This document shows positions 42,208-57,200 of a DNA stretch of 64,000 nt, piece by piece. The notes under the pieces were generated by a model. It was not told the DNA's origin. It ran no database searches and was given only the letters and a program-made list of their open reading frames with translations. Position 1 is the stretch's first letter, and each line of letters starts with the position of its first letter. Origin of the DNA: Protonemura montana (Eukaryota > Arthropoda > Insecta > Plecoptera > Nemouridae). Location: NCBI GenBank assembly GCA_947568835.1, contig OX387606.1, positions 6,200,001-6,264,000 on the forward strand, written 5' to 3'. The translations under genes and the position numbers were made by a program.

Positions 42208-45200
42208 GTATGTATGCTAGTCATCCTTATACTCTAATTGCACAGCGCAATAATAGAAAACTTCTCTAAAGATTCTACAAGCCATGAAAAACTTTTGCAT
42301 TTTTCAGAATTTAAGTGTAATTTTATCCAGCCTCCGAGCACAGGTTGATAGAAAAGTGTGCGAACGAATGAAGATCATTGACAAATTCAACGATCAAATC
42401 AGTCGTGATATCAGCGCTCTGATATCGACAGTTGGGGACATCAAGGATGAAGCTATGGTGCGTTGGGTCTCCATGGATTGTGTCACAGTTTCGGAGCTGA
42501 ATTTCTAACCTTAGCTTGATGACAGGAACCGTGGCTGATCGACATCGAATCGAACCCTGAAGAGGCAGCAGCAGCTTTAGCAGACTTGCACGAGCAACTC
42601 TCTGAATGCCAGAAGAAAGCAGCAGAGTTCCGAGGATACCAGAGATCATTCAAGGTCAAGTACACTGCCATTTAATTTGTTCGTGGAAGCAGAATAGCTA
42701 ATCAATTTATGAGTTTTATTTATCTTTGATTTTTTTTGTAGTATTTTTCTTTCAAAATTAATTGCATTAAAGAAATTGACTCCTTGCAGTTATCGTTTGT
42801 GTTTACCATTTTTGGGGAGCAATACTTAACGCCAAATAGACAACTAGCACTATTTCAAAATACTTGTGATCCCCCCTCCCCACCGCTCATTGTTATGCTC
42901 TCCCATTGCAAACGTTGCCTTCGGCAGGTGGAGGTGACACGTTTTGACATGCTGGAGGAGGTGATGGCCGACGTGAAATTGCGTCAGATGCTGTGGGAGA
43001 GCATTAAGGCATGGGAGAATCTGGTCAACGATTGGTATACTGTCGAGTTTGTCACACTTGACCCCGAGGATATGAACATCATCACCGCAAAGAACATGAA
43101 GAATATCGGGCAGCTCGAGAAAGGATTGCCTCAGAATTTTATCGTGCCCAAGCTTAAGGAGGCCGTGCTGACCATGAAAGATAAGGTGCGAGTTGAAGGG
43201 AATCTGGGATTTTTATAGATGTTATATGGAATGGTTTCAACAGCTTGCTGTCTATTTAGTTGGCATGTTAGCTGAGACAAATTTCAGGGCGCTATGAGAT
43301 CGAAGGTAGTGCAAACCTTTTGTTTCTGTGAATGAGTTCAAAACGTTAGCTAACGGTGTAAGTTATCTTCCAAGACCTTCATCTGTATTCATTGAATTTG
43401 ATTTATGTAACTGGCTGTATTGTTATTTATTCATTCTTATAATTTGGCAATACACTTTGGAGTTATAACTTATAATACATGATCATGTTTGCCGGTTGCA
43501 TGGTGTCCAGTGTACATTTTTTTGAACAATATTTTTTGAAGAGCAGCTGTTCTTTTGGACTGTAGGTTAAGGCTCATGGGACCACTTTATTTTATTTATT
43601 TTTAATCCGTAACATACATACTTATTAGCAGTTATGCATCGTCAAAAGGTTAATACATTCTTTTAGAAGTCTCCATAAAATTCATATAAGGAATAAAATT
43701 AATCTTTTACGAGATATTCTTTAACTATTTGTTTAAAATTCCTCGTATTATCTTCTTTCTTCATGCTATCGGGAAGGGCTATAAAAAAATTTGCTCCCCT
43801 GTAGTATAAGCCAGTTTGGTATAGGGCTGTACTGTGTTTCTGGTAGAAGTTTATGCCTGGTGTTGTGAGAATGGGCCTCTTTATTAATGAATAGTGAGCC
43901 ATTTGATTTCACAATGTAACTGATGTAACCAATGTAATTGATTCGAGAATGTATAGGCCCGTCAAAGTGAGTATTTTCAATTCTCAGAAGACTCCACGGC
44001 AGCTAGTTCTTCTTGTTTTATTCGTCAGTACTCGGATGATCATTGATATTTAATGATCATTGATGATCATTTTGTAGCCCATGCTAACAAGCCCATCTGG
44101 CTTTTGATTAATACTCTATTGATTTCAAGGGTTACTGAAAAACGTTTCCCTTCACATTTACAACGATAACAATCACACGACCAACAAAGTACCATCGTTA
44201 TCGAGTACTCATTCTGTGGTTCTGTGATCATACCTAGATGGCAGTGATCACTTATCTGCGCAACCCGGCATTCAAGCAAAGGCACTGGATGAAGATCGAG
44301 CACATTCTGCACTACACATTCAAGCTGGACGAAGTGGTCACTCTGAAACTGGTGGAAGACATTGGAGCGTTCACATTCCCCAACGAACTCATGGAGGTCT
44401 CGGGGCAGGCCAGCTCCGAAGCTGGACTCGAATCCATGCTCAAGAAGGTTTGAGAAATGTGTTTGGGATAGTTCGAAAATTTCAACACTTTTCAAAATGT
44501 TTAAATCTAGCAAATAGCTGGATGATCGGAATGGTTGATTAAGTGTTAGGTGTAACGTAGATACATTGATAAGAAATAGCTTTCAGTTTTCAGATGACCT
44601 GAACTATTGTAAGCTGCAAGATTGCTTCTTTCTTTAGTTCAGAGAAGAAAAGTGTGCCAGTGCAGATGGTACTGGTAAAAGGAAGTCTGCCAGCTTGCAT
44701 CATTTCTGCTGGTGCACTATTTTTCTCTCAACTAGAGAAAGGAGCAAGCTTGCAGCTTTACTAAAGTGCTAGCTATCTGACCTCCATTAATGGTAGGGAA
44801 ATTATTTAGGTGCAACTAAAACCATACTGGTAAAATAAGTTAGCTGAAATCTTGTCAATCTTGCTCTGATATTTTATAAATCGGTAAACAACAAGTCGTT
44901 GGCCACAATTTTAGAACTTTCCGAATATCAAATTGTATGATGAGGGTTATTTGAACACTTCTTGAATAACTTGAGAACGCAGGTGGTAGCAGCTCAGCAG
45001 CTGCAAAATGATAGAAAAATGAAACATGAAACATTGAAACATGAATAAATGAAACGTTTTAATTTTAAGAAATGTTTGTATTGTTCATCAGGTTGAAGAG
45101 AATTGGAAGGCTCTCGAGTTCATTGTCCTTAATCATCGAGACGCGAAGGATGTCTTCATCCTTGGCGGCATGGAAGAAATCACACTGGTCGTTGACGACA

Positions 45201-48200
45201 GCAACATCAACATCAACACCATCCTGAGTTCGCGTCACGTTGGACCGATTAAGTCGCGTGTCGACGAGTGGGCCAGGATCCTCGAACTCTTTGTGAAAAC
45301 ATTGGTGAGACTGAGAACAAAGTGATAATTTCGGCTAGGAGGGTTGGATGAACGTAGCTTGACCCCCAATGAGGTGTACTTTCATAAAAAAATGTATAGA
45401 TAACGAGGCTTACAATAGAAGGCAAACTTATACGGCAGAACATTTTAAATTTGACAACGTTGTGATTGAGCTATAGTGTCGAGCAGAGAGCCAAAAAAAA
45501 ACTTCTAAAAAGCATTTTTACAAGAGTATGATTTCCATATTATGGTAAAAGTCAGCTTAAAATTTTGAAAAAATGTTTAAAGTATGTACACATTATTTCT
45601 TATGTTAGGATGAGTGGCTAAACTGCCAGCAAAACTGGCTTTACCTCGAGTCAATCTTCTCGGCTCCCGACATCCAGAGACAACTTCCCACAGAGGCAAA
45701 GTTGTTCCTCATCGTTGACAAATCATTCAAAGAAATCATGCGTCGCACAGCAAAGGCAAGTAATCTCTAACTGAGCAACCCTATCTCAAATCTAAACTTC
45801 ACATTTTGTTGCAAGTTGCTGTTATTCCGTTCCCTCTGGTTTTACGTTCACATTTGGTCATACCAACACAAGTTTTATCCAAGTATTTGTATATATGTAT
45901 TTGCATTACAAAAAGAGTAAGGTATCGAATCAGATATGGGGAGCAAGAAACCTCCTAGTTTAGAAAGTTGTCTTGAATTAAGTACGCATGATGTTATTAG
46001 TGAAATTGGAAAAAAAAAAATAATAATAACAATTGAATATTTAGACTTTGTTCTAATATTTTTAATGTAAAAGATAACTAATATCACTGCCTATTCTGTA
46101 CAACGGTTGTTAAGTCAGTGTGTTATGACACGTACGTTACAGATGCCGCTGGCTTTACCGGCTTGCACTGAAGCCGGGCTCTTGGAGCGGCTGCAGAACA
46201 ACAACAAGCTGCTCGACCAGATTATGAAGTGTCTCGAGGCTTACCTCGAGACCAAGCGCGTAGCCTTCCCCCGCTTCTACTTCCTGTCCAACGACGAGCT
46301 TTTGGAAATTCTAGCTCAGGTACAAACTCCTCGAAGTAGAGCTGATTCTTTGTATGCTTTAAATCACAGTATCTAGTTTAAAAAACAATGAGAATAGATT
46401 ATTATCATACTGCAACAATTCTTTAATAGCAAATTTGGGACTGATAGTTAATACTTTCTTCCAAGAAATGCCATATTCGAGACAAACAATCCCCAAAGTT
46501 CAGCCAGAAATCATGGTTTAACGTCAATGGTCTGACCTTCGAGCACATGCTTTTCTGAGAAGACCGACCATGGCACGTGCATTATTACTCTCAAAAATGT
46601 TATTCTTTGTAGATCAACTTTTAGAGCATTGGCAGAGAAAGCATGAGAACTAAAGATAAAAACGAAAAGTTTAAAGCTTACGGTTAAAACTAAACATTTG
46701 TTATTTTTGATGTTTTGAAGTGATGTTCATTAGTCAAAAATATCTTTTTAAATGGAAAATAACTTGTTTTGCAGACAAGAAACCCGCATGCTGTGCAGCC
46801 CCACCTTAGGAAATGTTTCGACGCGATCGCCAAACTCGAGTTTGGAACTCTAGCCTTGGACGACACAGAAACCACTCCTGAAACCTCGGCAGAACCTCCT
46901 GAAGGCACGGAATTGATCCTCACCACCGACATAATTGGCATGATTTCTCCAGAAGGAGAGAAAGTTCAACTAGGGAAGGTTTGTATTCATTGCACTATGA
47001 AGGGACGTACTGCCAAATATCTGAGTAAATACTTGTGAATTATTGGTATCAAATTCATCAAGAACCTAGGTTTTAGGTGGTTTGTAGAAAGTTGTAAAGT
47101 ATTAACGTACTAATATGGTATGAAAAGCTGGGTATTTGGAGTAGTGACTGAACTATCCACTTCCAGGGACTTAAAGCTCGTGGAAACGTGGAAGACTGGC
47201 TGGGTAAGGTGGAGGAATCAATGTTCATCTCGCTGCGGAAGAAAATGAAGGCGTCGCTTGCCGACCACGAGGTTCGCGAGAGGACAGTTTGGGTTCTTCG
47301 ACATCCATCTCAGGTAACTAATTTTAACATTCCTCTAATGATACATGAGCATTGAGATGTGATGAGAAAAATTATGCATTTGAGCATTGGCTTGGCATTA
47401 TGATTTAGTTGTATACAAATAGTTATCCTCTTCCTTTCAGACCTTCTTGTCGTTAGAACTTTTGTGATCAAGATTTGGTACTTGGTTTCTACTACACATT
47501 AAAATATGGCTCATTTTTGTTTGCTTGCAGATTGTGCTGACGGTATCGCAGGTCATGTGGTGCCGGCGGGTGCATGAAATACTCTCAGACGAGGAAGTTG
47601 CAGTCTACAGAGTTTCAGACTTTGAGATCACTTGCTTTGAGGTGGGCAATTCGTTCCTTGTCACTAAATCGAATATGATAAAGAAAAATATAAAACGAGT
47701 AGTAAACTTTCTCTTCTCGACAATTAAAATGTTGTTCAATATGCTATTTGAGGCAGTTGTGAATGCTTAAGGTGATATCTATGAGGTATACTAGGTTCAA
47801 TTACCCACCAATACATTCATTAAAACAGCTGGAAAATATGGTGTGAACCTGCATTCCTGAATAAATGCATTTTATTGAAATTTTAGGAGCTGAACAGTCT
47901 GGCGGCAATGGTCCGGGGTAACTTGGGCAAGTTGAACCGCATGGTTCTGTGTTCCCTCATCACCATCGATGTTCATGCCCGGGACATCATTACTGGCATG
48001 GTCAAGTCGAGATGTGCATCCAGGTATGTTGCCTGGAATCGCTTTTGAAATCTCCTAAGGAATATTTTAACCAGTGTTCTTTAATCTTTTTTCTTCAAAC
48101 ACAATTGTTTTTTAAGACATAGCTGCTGGGTGTTTACTATTTGTGTTTATTCAATTGGGCAAATTTCTTACATTATTGATAGGTACATTCTGTCCAAAAA

Positions 48201-51200
48201 TTAGATACTAGACATATTCAGGACTTTTATTTAAACTCTTTTAACAATTCCGTTTAACCACTTCTGGATTCACTGGGCAGCAATGACTTTGAGTGGCTGA
48301 AGCAACTGCGTTACTACTGGGAGGATGACATCGACAACTGCATAGCCCGCATGTCAAGCGCCTGTTACATCTACGGCTACGAATACCTCGGAGCTTCCCC
48401 ACGCCTCGTAATCACTCCGCTCACCGACCGCTGCTACCTTTGTCTGATGGGTGCCTTGCAGCTGGACTTAGGTATGTGCCATACCGCAGGCTGCTATGTC
48501 TTGAGATGGGAGGTTTGTTTGCCAGTTTACACAAATTGATACTATTTCTTACCATTGGTCGGTTCATAACGAGTTTCACGAACAGTCGATGGAAATCAAT
48601 TAGTGCGGTGAATAAATTTTTAATTCAGGACTGGAGGACAGACCTAGGAGACTAGAGACTCATTCTGGTGGGCGATGTTTTAAAAAATGAAGATCAACCT
48701 CGATTTTCAGCAGACCTGTAGGATTTCTTTGGCAATTTTTGGAAATTTTTTCTATCACTTATAAACTTCTAAAAAAGTTTGATTTCACTGAATGTTTTTC
48801 ATTTTATTGTGTACCAATAGAGTGCAATAGTTACTGATTTTAAAGAAAAATCTTAGTCCTACTCCAAGCTAAGAGACTCCAGGTGGATTCAGAGAGATAC
48901 ATTTCTAGATCTTATTGGAAAAGTAGATAAGAAAAGTGTGTCTTATATCAAGAAGAAATACCGCCTACAGGAATGAAAATGTTTTTGGCACTTACTCTGT
49001 CGCAGCAGCCAGGTTGTGAAATGAGAATGTGTTTGCTTGTAAAGGAGGGGCACCCGCTGGGCCTGCTGGCACCGGGAAAACAGAAACAACCAAGGATCTG
49101 GCCAAGTCGTTGGCTATCCAGTGCGTTGTCTTCAACTGCTCTGAAGGTCTCGACTTCAAGGTATTAAAAAATGTTAAATATCTGTTCCCTCTTCAAAGCA
49201 GGGAGTTTCAGTATTTTGGCATCAACTGCCAGATTTATTGAACCAGTGCTGAATTGAATTGAATTGAATTGAATTGAATTGAATTGAATTGAATTGAATT
49301 GAATTGCAGTTGTGAATATTTCAAATCATTGTTTTGGAAATATTTTCTGCAACTCAAGAATAAATAATCTTGTTGGCATAAAGATTTTTGCTTTTCCTAG
49401 TTGTTGGATCCAACAAATCAGATGTTCTAGAAGTGGAGCCTAGAACATTGTCATTCTGCTTAATTCCCCCACTAGATGATGGGCCGGTTCTTCTCGGGAC
49501 TTGCCCAGTCGGGGGCATGGTGCTGCTTCGACGAGTTCAACCGCATAGACATTGAAGTATTGTCTGTCATCGCCCAGCAGCTCATCACCATCAGGAACGC
49601 AAAGGCTGCTAAGCTCTCACGGTAAACTCAGCAACAGACTTGCACCAAATAATAACCGCAGAGAACTAAGTAGGTAATTAAATTGGATCTTCATTCCAAT
49701 TTTTTTTTTTGTTATCTCAATTTACCACGAGTACCGAACCACAAGTACCACTAAATAGTTCACTGGAAAATTATGTTTCAAAGCGCAATTCTTAAATACC
49801 TGTCTGGTTCCAATATTGTCCAATATTGTCTTGGTAGGTTCATGTTTGAAGGCCGGGAAATCAAGCTGGTGCAGTCGTGCGCTGCGTTTATCACCATGAA
49901 TCCAGGATATGCGGGCCGAACAGAGCTTCCCGACAATCTCAAGGCGCTATTCCGGCCCATCTCTATGATGGTACCTGATTACGGTAAGATGTCATAAAGC
50001 TTTGCTCAACATGTCTTAAGCAGCTGCTGCGCAACTGTCTTGCAGTAAAAAACCAAGAAAGGAAAATTGATTCTCGTAAGACTGTAAATATGTTTTTTTC
50101 TAACTATGTACCTTCCATCAACATGGCTATACCAGTTCTGCTGAATAAGATACCACTAAATTCCCCATAGGTTCCAAGGCAGGTCATGTTTTACAGAAAA
50201 TACCTTGGAAAGACCTTGTATTCCAAAATTGCCCTTAAGCTTCTTTTAACGTTCTGTTTGAGTTACCTAACAGTTAAAAAGCATAAAAATATAGAATATA
50301 TTTATGAGTAAAAATTTTAGGTTTTTGGCTCAATAGAAAAATTCTAAAAACTCTTGTGTGCTTTCTAGCACTAATTGCGGAGGTGATTCTGTACTCGGAG
50401 GGCTTCGAATCCTCAAAGATCCTCGCACACAAGATGGTACAGATGTACAAACTCTGTAGCGAGCAGCTCTCCCAGCAAGACCACTATGACTTTGGCATGA
50501 GGTAAGTGCTGATACATGTAGAGACATTCATTTCATCGAGGAGCATGCAATGCTCCTCGATCAACAATCAGAAACGGCTGATTTGGTGGTCAATCCAATA
50601 CCCTGCAACCATGGTTATATGTAAAAGAAAATGTATGGTAACTTAAGATGTAAAAGTTAAATCTTCTTGCCAACAATTATAAAATACACTCAAATGCACT
50701 CTATAAATCAGATACAGAATAGGAAAATTACAGCAGTCAATCGTCAAATCACCTAGTTTTAGGCTATTTTGTGAAATTTTCAGTGGGTTTGCCTCCCTTG
50801 CAGTTAATACGTATACTTTATTCATGCTCTGCCTGCAAAAAGCATGTTAACCTAGGGTTCTCAATTAATTATGTCTCACAAAATTGCTACAGAATGGTCT
50901 CACCCCTAAGGGTTGTGTACCCAAGGTGTTCCACCAGTGTGGTGTTTGTCCCCACAGAGCTGTTAAGAGTGTGCTCGTGATGGCTGGTTCATTGAAGCGG
51001 GAGAACCCCGACAAGAGCGAGGATGTTGTGCTCATCCGAGCACTACGAGACAGCAACCTTCCAAAGTTCCTTTGCGATGACGCGCAGCTTTTCCAGGTAA
51101 AGCAGCTGGAAATCTTTTCCAAATTATGCAGCAATATTTGCAAAGTCATGGTTCATGGTTAATATGGTCTGCTTCATGGTTAATAAGGTAGCATTAAGAG

Positions 51201-54200
51201 GTGGTTGCAATGGTTGACTTGATTGATGGGTGGTTGAATGGTAGCCCATTAAAATTTAATTCAGAATTAGACTTCTAGGGGTGGGTGGAATAGGTGGTCC
51301 TCCCTATGCTGGCTCTGGCTCTTGATAGCTCAGGCAGCTATTAGTAATGTTGCCACCAAGCAAATTACCTTCGACCAATCAACCAAATCAATCACATCAC
51401 TTTCTTGACAACAGGATTTTTTAATTATTCTTATCTGCTCTATTTTATGCAGACCACCCTGAAAATACATTAACTCCACTGGTTTCTGTTCCAGGGCATC
51501 CTGAATGACTTGTTCCCAGGAGTGACAATCCCTGAGCAGGACTACGGTGTAATGCAGACTGCGATAGAGACGGTGATGGAAGAGAACGTTCTGCAGCCGG
51601 TGCCTGGCATGATCACCAAGGTGATCCAGCTTTACGAGACCATGGTAGTCCGACACGGAGTCATGCTGGTCGGACCTACGGGGGGTGGCAAGTCTGCTAC
51701 GCTTGAGGTGCGTTAACCAAGTTGCACAGTTGCCTTCCATTATCGTAGCTCGGCCGTCATGCTTACTTCAGCTTCGGCTGCCTTCTAATTACCAAAGCCG
51801 TGATGTTCGTGCTGGCAGTGAATGGCTAGCTAGCCATTGTAATGGTGCTGAAATGTTGATCAGCTCCTCACTTTGAAACAATACCAAATACAATACAATT
51901 GATAATTGATTCCCAGCTTACCAGATATTTTTTTCAAAGCAAGTGCCTGATTCACAATTCCGAGTTTAAGCTTAACCCCCTAAATCTGGGAGTAAAGTTG
52001 TAATCACCATAGTAACAAACCCTAGATATCTAGTAAGCTGAGATTACCATTTGAGATTGGGTGATAATTATTTAAATTCTATGGGTAAACTTAGGATCCA
52101 GCTACTGGAGTTTGGTGATGTCTAAACCAACATTAGATAGTGATTGTGTCTTTGGAGGACAGAGCACATTAATTACATCTTCATTAATGATTTGCTTCAA
52201 GATTTTTTGATTAGTACAACTAATATACAAACATCTTAATACATTTACCAACCATGCAGTTGTGTCTTTGCGTTTCTCGTTGCTTTACCAAGCTGATTGC
52301 ATCATGTACTAAGCTGTGACTATCATAGACACATGGTTTATAGGTGCTAAAATGGACACTTACCAGGCTTTGGGAGGACAAGGTAAAAAATCCATACTAC
52401 CGCTACGTCCGAACATACATCCTGAACCCAAAGTCAGTCACCATCGGCGAGCTATACGGTACATGAAATCTCAGTTTTTTTTTCATATGTTAAGTTTAAT
52501 TCTTTGGATCTCATTCTCAATCCTATCGATTTTGTCGGTATTTAGGCGAAATCAACCCTCTGACTCTGGAATGGCGTGATGGGTTGTTGGGCATTATGGT
52601 GCGCACAGCAGTGCAGTACACAACCGAGGACCATCAGTGGGTGATTTGTGACGGACCAGTCGACGCCGTCTGGATCGAAAACATGAACACTGTGCTTGAC
52701 GACAACAAAATGTTGTGCCTGGCTAACTCGGAGCGGATCAAGCTCACACCCTACGTGCACATGGTCTTCGAAGTCATGGACCTGGCTCAGGTGAGTGAAA
52801 ACTTCAGAACCTTTTGTATTTGAAGATATCTGCGTTGAAGGGTTTTGGGAATAACATCTTTTGAGAGGCTGATGTTCTGCTACCTTCCAATTCTTGAAAA
52901 CGACCCTGCTTATGGATCTGATCTGTCTGGCAGGCTTCACCAGCTACCGTCAGCCGATGCGGAATGGTGTACATAGACTCGGAGACTCTCAAGTGGCTGC
53001 CGTACGTGAAGACGTGGTCGCAGACACTGGACGCGCCCATCGCCGACGACCTCCGAGATTATGTCTATGAGCTGTTTGCCAGCTTTGTGGAGGCCGGGCT
53101 TACCTACGTCAAGAAACACTGCGAAGTTGGCATCAACCAGGTAACCCTCTTGGTATTTAAATGTGTTAAGATGGAAGAGAATTGTGAAACAGAACTGGAA
53201 CCAAGCCTCAAAAGCAGAGATTTTCTCATGACCTCATGGATAATTCTCAAAAATTCTCATAAATAAGGCTTTGCAAATGCAATTTAAGATGTGATAAATG
53301 AGATAATTCAGTTACTTTATTTTGTATTATACTGGGTATTAAAAGCCAGTTTAGTAGCTTTGATGTTTCATTGGCCAAAAAGATGTACTAATTTCAAATG
53401 TATTTCCAGCTTCAAAATGTGTTAAGTATTTATAGTATTTTTTGTCATTGCTTAAGGTGGACATCAGTAAAGCATCAATGCTGTGTAGTTTGATGGAAAG
53501 CCTGATAATAATGCCAGACGCCATCGACAAGACTGCAGACAAGGCTCGTGTCAAGACTTTCCTCTGCCAAACGTTTGTCTTCTCTTACATCTGGTCGGTT
53601 GGCGGAAATCTCATCGACAGCTCGAGAGAAAAGTTTGAATTGTTTGTCAAGGACCAGTTCGATGAACACCCAGATGCTCGGTAAATGTGGCAATGTAAAT
53701 TGTCTTATAAAACCTACCTGTTTTCATAGGCCTGGCATAGCAAAACAGATAGACTAGCATTACTGTGAATACTAGCACAGCTTAGATCAGTAAATTACTC
53801 CTAAACGTAGTTTGCCTCAAGACTCACAGTCGTATTCTCGTTGTTTGCCGTCAGTCTACCGTCAGGAGGCGACCTCTGGGGCTTGTTCGTAAACATACAG
53901 TCCCGACGCATGGACCAGTGGAACAAGCTGATCCCGTCTTTCAAATATGACAAGACTGTTCCGTTCTTTGAGTTGCTTGTGCCAACTACTGACACGGTGC
54001 GATTTGGCTACCTCATGGAGCAGCTGTTGTCGGTGGACCACCCTGTACTTTTCACTGGAATGACTGGTGGGTATGGAATATCAGGAGATGTACATTTACT
54101 TTATGTCGAGCTTGTATCTTCACTGACAGACTTGCCCTTGTTGTCATTAGTTTATCTTTATAAACGAGGATGCGTATTTTCTCTTGGTAAGTTTTCTTTG

Positions 54201-57200
54201 GCTTTAAACCATGGTCATTGAGACATTTATACTAAATAAGTACAAATTGATAGGATTTAAAAACATCAGTGATCGCCTATTTCTACAATATTGCAGTCAT
54301 TTAATTTTATCTTCGCCTCTATCTGGCATTGATACATTTTTTGTAAACATTTAAAAAATTTTTCAAAAATTTGTACAAACTGGCATTTGTCGATAACATT
54401 CAACAAGGTGTGGTAATTATATTCACTCCTTGGCGTTCTAGGTGTTGGCAAGTCGGTGATTGCTAAGGTGGTGCTGAACAAGTTGCTGGATCAGGGCAAG
54501 TACGTACCGGTCACGCTCAACTTCTCTGCGCAGACCAGCAGTGGCCGGACCCAAGAGATCCTCGAGTCCAAGCTGGAGAAGCGCAAGAAGACGCTGCTAG
54601 GTGCACCCATGGGCAAGAAGGTGATACTTTTTGTCGACGACGTAAACATGCCCAAGCTGGACACCTACGGCTCTCAGCCGCCTATTGAGTTGCTAAGGTA
54701 ACTTCTGCAAAAATTAATTAATTCTATAATTATTAATTATGAAAAATTAAACTAAGAAAAATAAGAAGAAAATAAAACTAAGAAAAATTAATTCTTTTCT
54801 ATATATTTTAGTATTGAAGCATTTTTTTTTTTCATTCTAATTGTATTTTGCCAATTTTTTACAAACCTGAATGGCAATATTCTTTCGCACTTCTTTAGAA
54901 TAAAAACAAGTTCCACATTCAAGAACAACACAAAATTTAGAACAATCATAAGCATCAAATCTTCACTTTTATCTGGTCTTGTCTGCGTGACCGTTTACTT
55001 CAGGCAATACCTGGACTACCATGGGCTGTTTGACCGAGAGAAGCTGTTCTGGAAGGAGATCCAGGATGTTGTGATTGCTGCGGCATGCGCCCCACCCGGA
55101 GGGGGTCGGAACCCCCTCACCCCCCGGTTTATCCGGCACTTTGCGATGCTGCTCATCCCGTCACCCAACGAGCTGGCACTGAAGCTCATCTTTAAGGTCT
55201 CAAAAGCCGTTTTCATTTGCCAGCTAAAATCCCTACTCTCATAAATCAATTTTAGCTCTATATGTGTGTGGTTGATGCCACAACTCCCTTTAACACATGA
55301 TTTTGTTTGATGCAAATTTTACCCATAATTTCAGCACTCAACTTTATTAGCCACTTACAAAAAATTTGGGGTTTGTTTCATCAATTGAGAAATTATACTG
55401 CAAAAAGGTCAGGAATTTTTTTAGACTGATAAAACGCACGTTTTAGTAACTGTAAAAAAGTTAACCTCTGTTATCTACGTAGTAACCAAATTAACTATGG
55501 CTTGCACCAGTGCTGCAGAACAGAGAGTTACGCAATAATGGGTTACAGAAATGTGAGATAATTTCTACTTAGCCCTAAATCTAAGTGTTTAATCCGTATA
55601 TCCCTCTCTTGTCCGAAACAGTCGATCATGCGCGGCTTTCTGGAGGACTTTGCTGCGCCTGTGGCCGACATTGGCGATGCTATCGTGAACGCCTCTGTGG
55701 AAATCTACGACCGCATCGCAGTGGACTTGCTGCCGACACCCACCAAGTCCCACTACGTGTTCAACTTGCGTGATCTCTCCAAGTGTATACAGGGCGTACT
55801 GCAAGCTGATGCCGGCTCGTTGAGAGAAGTCGCACAAATGCACAGGTAGGTACTCATGGTTCTTGTATACTGTGTCTTAGCGAATGAAAAACTCTAGACA
55901 TATGTTTTTAAGAATTTTTCAAAGAAAGCAGTAAATGTATTTTGGCATCCTATTTAGAAATTAAAATATTAAATTACTAATGACATTTTTTATTAAAAAA
56001 CCGCTGGTCCTAAGGTCCAGTTTTACCACATTCTTCAACTATTAGTAATGATCCTCTAATTGCAGCAACATCTGAATTTCACTGCTTTGTGATTGCTGCC
56101 ATGGATATAGTTTCAACTAACAATTCAACTAGGAGTTGAGATTTTGGTAAACTGGGGCAAGGTAAAAGTACCCAAATGCATTGAAAACTAGAAAACACTT
56201 AAAATATTCTATTCAGATATATATGAGGTTAAGAAAGTGTTCTCATGAGTGTAATTTCCTTTAAAAATGGATGGGACATTGTTTGCTTTAGAGTCCCAAA
56301 GAATTTTCCAAAAAATAAGACAAAATTACTGAACGCATAAAACCCTGCACTCTAAAAACTTCCACGCCAGTTAATCCATCACTGATTCACCTACCAACCT
56401 GCATGCTAGTAAATCTTTTTCTTTTTCCTGCAGACTGTTCTACCACGAATGCCTGCGTGTCTTCCATGACCGTCTGGTGAATATTGAGGACAAGAGCTAC
56501 TTCTACTTCCTGATGCGTGAGGTGTGCAGTCGCACATTTGGCACCGGGATTGTGACGTTGCCTGACACGCCCGTGATACAAAACCCGCCCACGTTGCTCT
56601 TCGGGGACTTCATGATCGCCGCCGCCGCTAAGGCAGACCGTGTTTACGAGGAGATAAAAAACCTTGAAAAGCTCCGGGACATACTCAACGTAAGTCTTAA
56701 GAGTCTTTGACTCTTCCTTCTTTGCATTCTGCCCTTTTGGTGGTCAATTTAAATCAGATTTCACAGTAAAGTATGTTCATCCTTGAGGTCATCCAGTGTC
56801 TGTTAATGACAGGACTACCTGGGAGACTTTAACCTACTGACGTCGAAGGAGATGAAGATCATCTTCTTCATGGATGCAGTAGAGCACACGTGCCGGCTTG
56901 CGCGTATCCTGCGGGCAGAGCGTGGCAACGGTTTGCTGGTCGGCGTCGGGGGCATGGGCAAGCAGAGTCTCACTCGGCTAGGGGCTCACCTCAACGGATA
57001 CAAGTATGCTGACACTCTCGCTTAAGGAAATTAGCTATCCACCTGTGGCTTGTTGGGCAAGATTTGGCAATGAGCGATTTTAAATGGGTGTTATAATTTC
57101 TTAACAAATGGGAGTATGTAAAATGTAATTACGTCGCTAGTGGTCCTGTTGTGGAAATGTGGAGTGTGTGGAAATTTGTGTTAGGTGATAAATTATTATC

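Noticed and set aside
42784-42927. In-frame extension upstream of DNAH6 exon 16
   Set aside because: The vertebrate alignment joins exon 15 (RGYQRSFK) directly to [11 protein letters not shown], and there is a good acceptor at 42927.
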